Shown here in pieces: positions 9,486 through 18,068 of a stretch of 64,000 bases of DNA. The translations under genes and the position numbers were made by a program. Below the pieces are notes generated by a model. It had not been told where the DNA came from, ran no database searches, and saw only the letters and a list, made by a program, of their open reading frames with translations. Within the stretch, counting starts at the first letter, position 1; each line of letters begins with the position of its first letter. Source of the stretch: Synechococcus sp. BSA11S (GTDB lineage Bacteria; Cyanobacteriota; Cyanobacteriia; PCC-6307; Cyanobiaceae); NCBI RefSeq assembly GCF_014224355.1, contig NZ_VNWP01000005.1, positions 124,001 to 188,000 of the forward strand, in the 5' to 3' direction.

Positions 9486-10682
9486 TCAGCTCACCAGCAG
9501 GGCCACCAGCAGGAACAGGGCGATGCCGGCCCAGAACGGGCTGGTTTTCCCCACCAGGTCATAGGCCAGCCCAGCCAGGGGAGGGCCGATGAAACTGCCC
9601 AGGCTCTGCAGGCCCTGCAGGCTGCCCAGGGCTGCCCCCTGGCCGCTGTCATCCAGCCGGCGGGACACCTGGCTGCGCAGGCAGGGGGTGACCAGCCCGG
9701 TGCCACAGGCCAGCAGGGCCAGGGCGGTGAACACCACCGGCAGGGCATTGGCGGTGGTGGCCAGGGGAATCAGCAGACAGCCCACCACCACCAGGCCAAG
9801 GCCGGCCAGGCTGAGACGGCCCTCGCCGAAGCGTTGCACCAGCGGGCCGATCAGGCCTCCCTGCACCACCGTGGCCACCACGCCCACCACCAGGAAGGCC
9901 ATCGCCGCCAGTTCCGGCCCCCAGCTGAAGACCTGCTTGAAATAGAGCACCAGCACGGCGGTGAAGCCGTTGAAGCCCAGAAAGAAGAGAAAGAAGGCCA
10001 GGCTGAGGCGCCGCACCCGGGGATTGCGGAACACCCGCATCAACTGGGTGACCGGGTTGAGCTCACGCTTGCGGGGCAGTTCCAGCCGCGCCTCCGGCGG
10101 ATGGGTTTCCGGCAGCACTGTGAGCACCAGCAGCAGGTTCACCGCTGCCACCGCCACCGCCAGCAGCAACGGCAGGGTCACGTTCACCCCTGCCAGCAGA
10201 CCTCCGAGGGCCGGCCCGAGGATGAAGCCGAGCCCGAAGGCCACGCCGATCAGCCCGAAGGCCTTGGCCCGCTTCTCCGGAGGGCTGATGTCGGCCAGCA
10301 CGGCGCCGGCCGTGGCGGCGGTGCCGCCGCTGACCCCATCGATCAGCCGTGCTGTGAACAGCAGCGGCAGGGGCCAGGCGCTGGCCGGCGGCCAGGGCAC
10401 GGCCAGGGTGAGGGCGAAACCGCCCAGGCCCAGCACCGAACCGGCCACGCAGCCGGCGATCACCGGTTTGCGCCCGAACCGGTCACTGAGGGCGCCGATC
10501 AGAGGAGTGAACAGGAACTGGGCCAGGGCATAGCTCCCCGCCAGCAGTCCCAGGGTGCGCCCGTCGCTGGTGAGGCTCGCCAGCAGGAAGGGCAGCAGGG
10601 GGAAGACGATGCTTTCGCTGAGGCGGTCGTTCAGCAGCGTCAGGAAGATGCAGAACCGCGTGGAGGGGCGCGACCAGCCCAT
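9486..10682 (-). CDS. MFS transporter, tetracycline/multidrug efflux type
   Basis: Inner-membrane proton-driven exporter of the major facilitator superfamily with about twelve helices and 398 residues. The family's loop 2-3 signature is clear (GALSDRFGRKPVI), and helix 4/5 carries the drug-antiporter block GLGFILGPALGGLLAG. The second half has the weaker repeat (GGLIGPLVQRFGEGRLS). The ATG at 10682 (MGWSRPSTRF) was chosen because the frame upstream is unlike any transporter N-terminus. Substrate unknown. It is head-to-head with the GT2 gene, whose start is only about 80 bases away, so the two promoters must be compact. Confidence 0.85.
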   Translation of the reverse strand: MGWSRPSTRFCIFLTLLNDRLSESIVFPLLPFLLASLTSDGRTLGLLAGSYALAQFLFTPLIGALSDRFGRKPVIAGCVAGSVLGLGGFALTLAVPWPPASAWPLPLLFTARLIDGVSGGTAATAGAVLADISPPEKRAKAFGLIGVAFGLGFILGPALGGLLAGVNVTLPLLLAVAVAAVNLLLVLTVLPETHPPEARLELPRKRELNPVTQLMRVFRNPRVRRLSLAFFLFFLGFNGFTAVLVLYFKQVFSWGPELAAMAFLVVGVVATVVQGGLIGPLVQRFGEGRLSLAGLGLVVVGCLLIPLATTANALPVVFTALALLACGTGLVTPCLRSQVSRRLDDSGQGAALGSLQGLQSLGSFIGPPLAGLAYDLVGKTSPFWAGIALFLLVALLVS

Positions 10683-10761
10683 GGCGGCGACCCGCGACAG
10701 CCTTTTACCTTCCCATGGGTGGCCGACAGATCCGATCGCCTGCCCCACCGGTACCTCTGGG

Positions 10762-11514
10762 GTGGACTGCCTGAGCCGACCCATTCGTCACCAGCCGCCC
10801 TGGCCCGAGCCCGCCTGCCTGCAGGCGCTGATTCCCGCGCGCAACGAGGCCGCCACGATCGCGGCGGTGATCCAGGAGCTGCATGGCCAGGGCCTGGTGC
10901 GGATCCGTGTGGTCGACAACGGCAGCGGTGACGGCACGGCCGAGGTGGCCAGCGCCGCCGGGGCCGAGGTGCTGAGCGAAGAGCGGCCGGGCTATGGCCG
11001 GGCCTGCTGGCGTGGGCTGGGCGGGCTCTCGCCCGGAGTTCGCTGGATCCTGTTCTGCGATGGGGATGGCAGCGACGATCTGGCGGCGTTGCCCAGGCTG
11101 CTGGCGGCGGCGACGGATGCGGATCTGGTGCTGGGCAACCGCCTGGCCGGCGCCGAGGGGCGGCGGGCGATGACTCCGTTGCAACGGTTCGGGAACCGGC
11201 TGGTCACCCGCCTGATTCAGCTGGGCTGGGGTCACCGCTACAACGATCTCGGCCCGATGCGCCTGATCCGCCGCGACTGCCTTGAAGCTCTCGCCCTGAG
11301 GGATCGCGGCTTCGGCTGGACGCTCGAAATGCAGGTGCGGGCTGTTGAGCAGGGCTGCCGCATCCTGGAAGTGCCGGTGGGCTATCGGCCACGCCAGGGG
11401 GGGCGCTCCAAGATCTCCGGCTCCTTGCTGGGCAGCCTCCGGGCCGGACAGGTGATTCTGCGCACCCTCGGGGGCCTGTACCTCGCCCGGATTCCGCGCC
11501 GCTTCGCCCGATGA
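10762..11514 (+). CDS. Glycosyltransferase family 2 (dolichyl-phosphate sugar synthase-like)
   Basis: Soluble GT-A fold enzyme that moves a sugar from a nucleotide sugar, probably to a polyprenyl phosphate. It has about 250 residues. Visible: the N-terminal LIPARNEAATIAAVI nucleotide-binding strand, VVDNGSGDGT, the DxD-type FCDGDGSDD, GNRLAG, and the acceptor-side block YNDLGPMRLIRRDCLEAL. The C-terminal membrane helices of DPM-like enzymes are absent. A GTG at 10762 is preferred; an ATG at 10681 would overlap the divergent MFS start codon. The stop overlaps the next gene as ATGA, placing it first in a three-gene operon. Confidence 0.85.
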   Translation: MDCLSRPIRHQPPWPEPACLQALIPARNEAATIAAVIQELHGQGLVRIRVVDNGSGDGTAEVASAAGAEVLSEERPGYGRACWRGLGGLSPGVRWILFCDGDGSDDLAALPRLLAAATDADLVLGNRLAGAEGRRAMTPLQRFGNRLVTRLIQLGWGHRYNDLGPMRLIRRDCLEALALRDRGFGWTLEMQVRAVEQGCRILEVPVGYRPRQGGRSKISGSLLGSLRAGQVILRTLGGLYLARIPRRFAR

Positions 11515-12836
11515 TGCCTCCGGTCCGCCACCACCACCTGTGGCGTCTCTGCGCCCTGCTGCTGGTGGGTGGAGCCGCCTGGATGGCGCCCCATGGCCAG
11601 CTCAGTGACTGGCCGACCCTGCAGGCGTTCTGGCTGGCGGTGGCCGTGATGGGTCTGGGCTTTGCGCTCTCCTGGCGCCTCGAGGCGCTGCCGGCTGCCT
11701 GGTTCTGGGGGGTGGCGATCGCCACCCGGCTGCTGCTGCTGCCGATGGAGCCGGGGGACGATGTCTGGCGTTACCTCTGGGAAGGCACGATCCAGCAGCA
11801 CGGGTTCAATCCCTACGAGCTGGCGCCCGACGCCGGCGCGCTGCAAGGCCTGCGGACCCCCTGGTGGGGGCAGATCAACCACCCGGCGGTGACGGCCATC
11901 TATCCGCCCCTGACGCAGCTCGGCTTTCGTCTGCTCACCCTGGTGCCCGCCCAGGTGCTGCTGTTCAAGCTGGCTTTTCTGGCCTGCGATCTGGGCATCT
12001 GCGCGCTGCTGAGCCGGCGGTTCGGGGCTGCGGCCGCGTTGCTCTGGGCCTGGAACCCCCTGGTGATCTACAGCTTCAGCGGGGGCGCCCACTACGACAG
12101 CTGGTTTCTGCTGCCGCTGGTGGCGGCCTGGTTCCTGCTCGACCGCCCAGCAGAGCCGGGATCAGGTTCCGGATCAGCACCCGATGGCCGCTGGGCCCTG
12201 GCCGCCCTGCTGATCGGAGTGAGCGTGGCGATCAAATGGGTCTCGCTGCCCCTGCTGGCCTACCCCTGCTGGCGGGCGCTGCGCCGTGGCCGAAGGCTGC
12301 TCGCGCTGGGACTCGCCCTGCTGGGGCTTCTGCCCCTTGGCCTGGGATCGCTGGCCTACTGCGATTCGATCCGCTGCCCCCTGATCCCGACGGGATCGGC
12401 CTTCGTGGCCCATGCCCGCAGCTCCGAATTCGTCCCCCATCTGCTGGCGGGGCTCTGGCCGGCCAGTGCGGGGAGCAACGCCATCCACCTGCTGCCCCTG
12501 CTGGTGGCGGTGGCCGTGCTGATGGGGCGCTGCCGCCGCTTCGGGGGATTCGCCCAGGCCTACTGGTTCGCCCTGCTGGCGCTTTCGCCGATCGTTCACC
12601 TCTGGTACTTCAGCTGGATCGTCCCCTTTGCCGTGCCCACGGCGAACTGGGGCGTGCGGCTGGTGAGCCTGAGCGGCTTCATCTACTTCGTGCTGCTGCA
12701 CCGGAATCCCCACTGGAACCTGCTGGAGATCGAGCGGGCCCTGATCTGGATCCCCTTCGTGGCGGGCTTCGCCATCACCCAGTTGCGGAGCTTCGGCCGT
12801 CAGCCCCCTGATCTCTCCACACCGTCCGTGCCATGA
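11511..12836 (+). CDS. GT-C-type polytopic membrane glycosyltransferase (GT87/mannosyltransferase-like)
   Basis: Integral membrane protein of 441 residues with 10-12 hydrophobic helices. It resembles polyprenol-phosphate-sugar-dependent GT-C enzymes. The first periplasmic loop has the acidic motif PGDDVWRYLWEG followed by NPYELAP and INHPAVTAIYPPLTQ, the arrangement seen in the GT87/PIG-M-like group where the acidic pair is catalytic. It overlaps the upstream GT2 gene by four bases. The GT2 enzyme could make the lipid-linked sugar that this protein uses in the periplasm (inference). Donor, acceptor and product are unknown. Confidence 0.75.
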   Translation: MMPPVRHHHLWRLCALLLVGGAAWMAPHGQLSDWPTLQAFWLAVAVMGLGFALSWRLEALPAAWFWGVAIATRLLLLPMEPGDDVWRYLWEGTIQQHGFNPYELAPDAGALQGLRTPWWGQINHPAVTAIYPPLTQLGFRLLTLVPAQVLLFKLAFLACDLGICALLSRRFGAAAALLWAWNPLVIYSFSGGAHYDSWFLLPLVAAWFLLDRPAEPGSGSGSAPDGRWALAALLIGVSVAIKWVSLPLLAYPCWRALRRGRRLLALGLALLGLLPLGLGSLAYCDSIRCPLIPTGSAFVAHARSSEFVPHLLAGLWPASAGSNAIHLLPLLVAVAVLMGRCRRFGGFAQAYWFALLALSPIVHLWYFSWIVPFAVPTANWGVRLVSLSGFIYFVLLHRNPHWNLLEIERALIWIPFVAGFAITQLRSFGRQPPDLSTPSVP

Positions 12837-13675
12837 CCCCCCTCAGACTGTTCCTGCTCGCCGGTATGACCACTGGCCTGGTGGGTTGCTCCCTGCCCTT
12901 CGCCCTGCCGGGCTCTGACGCGCCGATGACGGCGGCCCGGAAAGCCGCTGCCGCTCGGCCCTACTCCAGCGAGGCCTACGCGCGGGTGCTGCAGGAGCAC
13001 GTGAACGACCAAGGTCTGGTGGATTACCAGGCCCTGCAGCGCCAGCCGGCTGATCTGCAGGGCTACGTGGCAGCGATCGGGGCCGTTCCCCAGGAGCGCT
13101 ACGACTCCTGGAGCGACGAGGAGCAGATCGCCTTCCTGCTCAATGCCTACAACGCCATCACCCTGGCCTCGATCATCCAGGAGACACCGCTGAAGGCCAG
13201 CATCAAGGACATCTGGGGCGTGTGGAATCTGCGACGTCACCAGGTGGTGGGCCAGCCGCGCACGCTGGATGCGATCGAGCACCAGATCCTGCGCAGGGAG
13301 TTCAACGAACCACGCATCCATGCGGCGCTGGTGTGTGCGGCCGTCAGCTGCCCGCCCCTGCGCCGGGAGCCCTACGAAGCCTCCCGCCTGGACCGGCAAC
13401 TGGATGATCAGGTGCGGCGCTGGCTGGGAGGTCCCCATGGCTTCCGGATCGATCGTGCCGGGGAGCGGGTGCTGATTTCAGCGATCTTCCGCTGGTTCGG
13501 CGAGGACTGGCGTCGGGCCGATCCATCGGCCGCGAAGGTTCCAGGCCAAGAGAACGACAGCGCGGTGCTGGCCTTCATCGGTGCCTACGCCAGCCCTGAG
13601 GACCGTGCCTACCTGGCCCAGGGCGGCTATGCCCTGGGCACCCTCGACTACGACTGGTCGCTCAATCGCCAGTGA
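12833..13675 (+). CDS. DUF547 domain lipoprotein
   Basis: Predicted lipoprotein of 280 residues. A short hydrophobic signal ends in a lipobox, GLVGC, with Cys at residue 19. The DUF547 domain follows, with AFLLNAYNAITLASII and the conserved Cys-containing block AALVCAAVSCPPLRREPY. DUF547 proteins are poorly characterised; a cysteine-protease-like role has been suggested for the fold. It is the third gene of the GT2/GT-C operon, joined by an ATGA overlap, which hints at a role in cell-envelope glycan processing (inference). The gene ends 21 bases before the convergent arsM. Confidence 0.82.
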   Translation: MTPLRLFLLAGMTTGLVGCSLPFALPGSDAPMTAARKAAAARPYSSEAYARVLQEHVNDQGLVDYQALQRQPADLQGYVAAIGAVPQERYDSWSDEEQIAFLLNAYNAITLASIIQETPLKASIKDIWGVWNLRRHQVVGQPRTLDAIEHQILRREFNEPRIHAALVCAAVSCPPLRREPYEASRLDRQLDDQVRRWLGGPHGFRIDRAGERVLISAIFRWFGEDWRRADPSAAKVPGQENDSAVLAFIGAYASPEDRAYLAQGGYALGTLDYDWSLNRQ

Positions 13676-13696
13676 AGGCCACCTGGGCGCCAGTCC

Positions 13697-14773
13697 TCAA
13701 CAGCAGGAGGACGAGCCGGCCTCCACGGGCTGACCACCGGCGGTGAAGGGCATCTCGCTGCCGCAGCCCGGGAACAGGCCGAAGTGGGCACTGGAGTCGG
13801 CGCCGATGAAGCTGAAATGGGGGGCGAGCCGGCTCTGGTGGAGCATCCGGAAGGTGTTGCCGCAGACGGGAAACACCCGGCCCGCTTCGAGGCTGTGGTG
13901 CTTGTCGAAGTCGAGGCGGTGGGGGTGGCCTGGGATCGTGCCCCGGTAGATCACGGCCTGGCCGTGGTCCTCGCAGGCGTCCTCCAGGTCGTCGATCCGG
14001 AACAGCCGGTAGGTGGCGGAGAAGAAGCGCACCTCCCCGGTGCGCTGGGCCAGCTCAGGATCGGTGATCTCCAGAGAGCGGTCGTTCACCAGGCGCGGAT
14101 CGGCGAAGCCCGCCTGGCGGGCCAGGCGCAGGAAATCGTTCCAGTAGAGGGCGCCACTGAGGCATTCGCCGTAGAGCACCGGGTCACACTGCAGGGCCTT
14201 CGGCACCCGCCGATCGGCGTAGACATCGGCGAAGAAGAACTCACCACCGGGCCTCAGCAACCGCCGCACACCCCGCAGCACCGCCAGCTTGTCGGTGGAG
14301 AGGTTGACCACGCAGTTTGAGATCACCACATCGAAGCTTCCGGGCTGCAGGTCAAGTTGATCGAGCTGCTCGATGTAGCCGGTCAGAAAGCGGACGTTGT
14401 CGTAGCCGAAGCACGCGGCGTGAAAGGCGCGGTGGGCTTCGGCCACCGCCAGCTGCTCCGCCGTCATGTCGACCCCCACCACCCTGCCACTGGGCCCCAC
14501 CAGCTGGGCGAGCAGGTAGGCGTCGCGGCCGCTGCCGCAGCCCAGATCCAGCACCCGTGCCCCCTCCAGCAGCGGCGGGCAGACCAGGCCACAGCCGTAG
14601 TAGCGGGAGAGCACCTCGGGATGGAGGCGGCTGAGCAGGGGCTTGAGGGCGGCAGGCAAGGCGCTGGCATCACAGCAGGCGCTGGTGCGCAGATCGGCGC
14701 TGCTGGTGAGGGTGCTGCCGTAATAGCTCTGCACGGCCTCGCGCACGCCGGGGCTCGATGGTGAAGCGGTCAT
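13697..14773 (-). CDS. arsM: Arsenite S-adenosylmethionine methyltransferase
   Basis: Methylates trivalent arsenic stepwise using SAM, giving mono-, di- and trimethyl arsenicals. It has 358 residues. Three family cysteines appear in their usual settings: SACC near residue 31, YYGCGLVCPP near residue 60, and ISNCVVNLSTDK after the SAM domain. SAM motif I is VLDLGCGSGRDAYLLA. A C-terminal extension ends in SSSCC, typical of longer arsM proteins. The ATG at 14773 gives MTASPSSPG and is preferred over upstream in-frame starts in the 49-base gap. It is the last gene of the arsenic operon and fits with arsS to make arsenosugar precursors. Confidence 0.93.
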   Translation of the reverse strand: MTASPSSPGVREAVQSYYGSTLTSSADLRTSACCDASALPAALKPLLSRLHPEVLSRYYGCGLVCPPLLEGARVLDLGCGSGRDAYLLAQLVGPSGRVVGVDMTAEQLAVAEAHRAFHAACFGYDNVRFLTGYIEQLDQLDLQPGSFDVVISNCVVNLSTDKLAVLRGVRRLLRPGGEFFFADVYADRRVPKALQCDPVLYGECLSGALYWNDFLRLARQAGFADPRLVNDRSLEITDPELAQRTGEVRFFSATYRLFRIDDLEDACEDHGQAVIYRGTIPGHPHRLDFDKHHSLEAGRVFPVCGNTFRMLHQSRLAPHFSFIGADSSAHFGLFPGCGSEMPFTAGGQPVEAGSSSCC

Positions 14774-14822
14774 CGCGAAACGGAAAGGGACGGGGTGGAG
14801 CGGGTTAATGGGCCCGGCGTGG

Positions 14823-17048
14823 TCAATGGCCCCGGCGCCAGGTGTGAAAGCGTTGCAGCAGGGCCAGCGTGCGCTGGGGGGCGTGGGCCCGTTTCCAGGC
14901 CCCGGCGGCGTACTTGTTGGCTTCCGAGAAGGTGGGGTAAGCGTGGATGGTGGAGAGGATCTTGCCGAGTCCGAGGCGCCAGCGCATCGCCAGCACGAAC
15001 TCGGCGAGCAGTTCACCGGCCTGCTCGCCCACGATGGTCACCCCCAGCAGGCGGTCGCTGCCAGGGGCGGTGAGCACCTTCACGAAACCGGTTTCGGCGC
15101 TCTCGACGATCGCCCGATCGAGCTCATGGAGCGGGAATCGGGTCACCTCCACCGCCACCCCCTGGCGGGAGGCCTCGCTTTCGCTGAGCCCCACGCTCGC
15201 CAGCTCCGGATCGGTGAAGGTGGTGCGCGGAATCACCCGTCCGTCAACGCGGAAGCGTCGAAAGTCGCCGAAGAGCGCGTTGACGGCGGCGTACCAGGCC
15301 TGGTGGGCGGCGGTGTGGGTGAACTGCCAGGGACCGGCCACGTCGCCGGCGGCATAGATGTTGGGAAACAGGGTCTGCAGGGAGGCGTTGGTTTCGATCG
15401 TGCGGCCTGTGGGGATGCCGAGCTCCTCGAGGCCATAGCCCTCCAGGCGGGCGCGCCGGCCGATCGCGCAGAGCACCTGATCACAGAGCAGCTCGGTGGG
15501 CTCAGGCCCTTCCGGGCCGTCGGTCTCGATCAGCACCGCCGTTGCCGCCGCCACGCCTTCCGCCGCCGGGCGCAGCTCGAAGCCCCGCACCGTGCAACCC
15601 GTGAGCACCTGCACGCCATCGGCCTCCAGGGCCTGGCGCACCACCGCCGCGGCGTCGGGGTCTTCGCGACTGAGCAACCGTGGCCCCCGCTGCAGCAGGG
15701 TGACCCGGACCCCCAGCCGGGCCATGGCCTGGGAGAGTTCACAGCCGATCGGACCGCCGCCCATCACCACGATCCGCGGTGAGGCCAGGGGGCAGTCGCG
15801 CAGGGCCTGCCACACCGTTTCACTGGTGAGCAGGCCGACTGCCCCGGCCCCCGGGAGATCCGGCAGCACGGGGCTGGCGCCGGTGGCCAGCACGATCGCC
15901 GGAGCCGTGAGTCGTTGCTCGAGGCCATCGCGTGTGGTGATCGCCACGGTCCAGGGGTCGATCAGGCGGCCATGGCCGCGCAGCACCTCAACCCCCAGCC
16001 CCTCGTAGCGCTCGACGCTGTCGTGGGGGGCCACCTCCGCCACCTTGGCGAACACCCGCTCCAGCACCACCTGCAGCGACACCTGGGGCTCGTGGGGCTC
16101 GAGGCCGTAGCGATCGGCCTGGCGCATGCGCGCCGCCTGGCGGGCCGTGGCGATCAGGGCCTTGCTGGGCACGCAGCCGGTGTTGAGGCAGTCGCCGCCC
16201 ATGCGCTCGGCCTCGATCAGGGTCACCTTGGCCTTCACGGCTGCGGCGATGTAGGCGGTGACCAGGCCTGCTGCCCCGGCGCCGATCACGATCAGGTTGC
16301 GATCGAAGCGGGCCGGCCTGGTCCAGGGGCGGTAGAGCCGCCAGACCTTCCAGCGCTCCAGCGCCAGACGCGCGATCCAGGGGAAGACCCCCAGCAGCGC
16401 CAGCGACAGCAGCAGCGGCGGCGTGAGAATGCCCTCGAGGCTGCGCAACTGCGCCAGCTGGGTGCCGGCGTTCACGTACACGAGGGTGCCCGGCAACATG
16501 CCGAGCTGGCTGGTGAGATAGAAGGAGATCGTGCGGATCGGGGTCAGCCCCATCACCACGTTCACCAGGAAGAAGGGAAACACGGGCACCAGGCGCAGGC
16601 TGAGCAGGTAGAGCACCCCATCGCGGCGCAGCCCCTCCTCGATCGGGGCCAGGCGCGCGCCGAAGCGCTTCAGCATCGGCTCCCGCAGGAGGGTGCGCGC
16701 CAGCAGGAAGGCGATGGTGGCGCCGGCGCTGGAGGCGAACGACACCAGCAGGGTGCCGAGCCCCAGCCCGAAGATCGCCCCACCCGCCAGGGTCATCACC
16801 GCCGCTCCGGGCAGGGAGAGCCCGGTGACCACCACGTAGGCCAGCCCGTAGAGGGCCGCGGCCCCGAAGGGGGCCCGCTCGCGCCAGGCCAGCAGGCTGC
16901 CGTGGGCCTCGCGCAGGGCCTCGAGGCTGAGCTTCCCGGGTAGATCCAGCAGGAAGAACAGGGCCACCAGCCCCACCACGGCCAGCAGCAGCAGCCAGCG
17001 TCTGGAGGATGCGCCGCTTGGTCCGCGGCGAAGGGGATTTCGTGTCAT
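14823..17048 (-). CDS. TVP38/TMEM64 membrane domain fused to a mercuric-reductase-like FAD disulfide oxidoreductase
   Basis: A 741-residue fusion. Residues 15-235 form a VTT (SNARE-associated/DedA-like) membrane domain with LSLPGAAVMTLAGGAIFG and SLRLVPVFPFFLVNVV. Residues 250-741 are a class I pyridine nucleotide-disulfide oxidoreductase: FAD-binding IVIGAGAAGLVTAY, redox-active pair CLNTGC (Cys287, Cys292), NAD(P)-binding VMGGGPIGCELSQAMA, ATGASPVLPDLPG, YAAGDVAG, and the catalytic His-Glu block HAYPTFSE. There is no N-terminal HMA domain or C-terminal Cys pair as in MerA, so mercury is not implied. The start ATG overlaps the arsS stop. In the arsenic operon it may reduce an arsenical, a thiol or a membrane quinone (inference). 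Confidence 0.9.
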   Translation of the reverse strand: MTRNPLRRGPSGASSRRWLLLLAVVGLVALFFLLDLPGKLSLEALREAHGSLLAWRERAPFGAAALYGLAYVVVTGLSLPGAAVMTLAGGAIFGLGLGTLLVSFASSAGATIAFLLARTLLREPMLKRFGARLAPIEEGLRRDGVLYLLSLRLVPVFPFFLVNVVMGLTPIRTISFYLTSQLGMLPGTLVYVNAGTQLAQLRSLEGILTPPLLLSLALLGVFPWIARLALERWKVWRLYRPWTRPARFDRNLIVIGAGAAGLVTAYIAAAVKAKVTLIEAERMGGDCLNTGCVPSKALIATARQAARMRQADRYGLEPHEPQVSLQVVLERVFAKVAEVAPHDSVERYEGLGVEVLRGHGRLIDPWTVAITTRDGLEQRLTAPAIVLATGASPVLPDLPGAGAVGLLTSETVWQALRDCPLASPRIVVMGGGPIGCELSQAMARLGVRVTLLQRGPRLLSREDPDAAAVVRQALEADGVQVLTGCTVRGFELRPAAEGVAAATAVLIETDGPEGPEPTELLCDQVLCAIGRRARLEGYGLEELGIPTGRTIETNASLQTLFPNIYAAGDVAGPWQFTHTAAHQAWYAAVNALFGDFRRFRVDGRVIPRTTFTDPELASVGLSESEASRQGVAVEVTRFPLHELDRAIVESAETGFVKVLTAPGSDRLLGVTIVGEQAGELLAEFVLAMRWRLGLGKILSTIHAYPTFSEANKYAAGAWKRAHAPQRTLALLQRFHTWRRGH

Positions 17049-18058
17049 GCCGCCAGGGCCCCACCGCAGCTGGAGCCGCTGCCGGCGGTGCAGCCGAAGC
17101 AGTGCTCCGCCACCTGGATCGGATCACCGGCTGGATCGCGCTGCAGCAGATCGCGCAGATGGGAGCGTTCGCCGCAGCCGCTTTGAGCATCGGCGGCCGG
17201 ATCGCCAGCGGCCGCCAGCCCCAGTTGCTGGTTGAAATCGCAGTCGTAGAGGAAGCCCTGCCAGTCGACGCTGATCAGCTGGCGGCACATCACCTGGGCC
17301 AGGTTGTCGTCGCAGTGGCTGCGGCGCAGCAGCTCCCGATAGCCCTCCAGCTCCCCCTGGGCGCTCAGCACCGCCGCGAAGCGCTGGACCGGCATGTTCG
17401 CCAAGGCATAGAGCCGGTTGAACACCACGCCGTGATCGGCCTGCAGCACCCGCCGGTAGTCGGCCTCCAGGGGGCCCTGCTCGGGCGGCAGCACAGCCCC
17501 CTGGGGGTTGAACACCAGGTTGAGTTCCAGGCCCGAGCCGGGCCGGCCATAGCCGAGGGCGTTGAGCTGGCGCAGGCCGCTGATGCTGCGCTGGAACACC
17601 CCGGAGCCGCGCTGGCGCTCCACGTTGTCCTGGAGGTAGCAGGGCAGCGAGGCCACCACGGTGACCCCCTGACCGGCCAGAAACCCGGCGAGATCCTCCT
17701 GGCCAGGTTCCTGCAGGATCGTGAGGTTGCAGCGATCGATCACCTCCACCCCCAGCGCGCGGGCCTGGCGCACCAGCTGCCGGAACTGGGGATGCAGCTC
17801 GGGCGCACCGCCGGTGAGGTCGAGGCAGCGCAGACCCCGGGCGGCGAGCACCCGGGGGATCAGCGCCAGGGTGGCGGTCTCCATGCTCTCCGTACGGGTC
17901 GGGCCGGCATTCACATGGCAGTGGACGCAGGCCTGGTTGCAGCGGTAGGTGAGGTTCACCTGCAGGGTGTCCAGGCGTCCGCGCCGGAGGGGCGGGAAGG
18001 CCTGCCTGGGCTCCAGGCGGTCGCGCCCGGGGGTGGTGAGGCTGGGGGCAGTGGTCAC
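17045..18058 (-). CDS. arsS: Arsenosugar biosynthesis radical SAM protein ArsS
   Basis: Radical SAM enzyme that adds the 5'-deoxyadenosyl group to a methylated arsenical, the key step to arsenosugars. It has about 337 residues from the GTG at 18058, ten bases after the anti-sigma stop. The cluster motif CNQACVHC has the canonical CX3CX2C spacing (Cys40, Cys44, Cys47), followed by DLTGGAPELHPQF. The C-terminal domain typical of ArsS holds VDWQGFLYDCDFNQQLGL and the terminal cysteine group CFGCTAGSGSSCGG for an auxiliary cluster. It lies between the anti-sigma gene and the TVP38 fusion in one tightly packed operon ending in arsM. Confidence 0.93.
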   Translation of the reverse strand: MTTAPSLTTPGRDRLEPRQAFPPLRRGRLDTLQVNLTYRCNQACVHCHVNAGPTRTESMETATLALIPRVLAARGLRCLDLTGGAPELHPQFRQLVRQARALGVEVIDRCNLTILQEPGQEDLAGFLAGQGVTVVASLPCYLQDNVERQRGSGVFQRSISGLRQLNALGYGRPGSGLELNLVFNPQGAVLPPEQGPLEADYRRVLQADHGVVFNRLYALANMPVQRFAAVLSAQGELEGYRELLRRSHCDDNLAQVMCRQLISVDWQGFLYDCDFNQQLGLAAAGDPAADAQSGCGERSHLRDLLQRDPAGDPIQVAEHCFGCTAGSGSSCGGALAA

Positions 18059-18068
18059 GGTGGGGGGA

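Noticed and set aside
7219-9564. Long open frame antisense to ppk1
   Set aside because: Mirror frame of a motif-complete polyphosphate kinase; no recognisable domain.
10681-10761. Upstream ATG for the GT2 gene
   Set aside because: It would overlap the start codon of the divergent MFS gene and add about 27 residues unlike any GT2 N-terminus; the GTG at 10762 fits better.
14823-17048. Mercuric reductase (merA)
   Set aside because: No N-terminal HMA domain and no C-terminal Cys pair; the setting is an arsenic operon and the fused VTT domain is not part of MerA.
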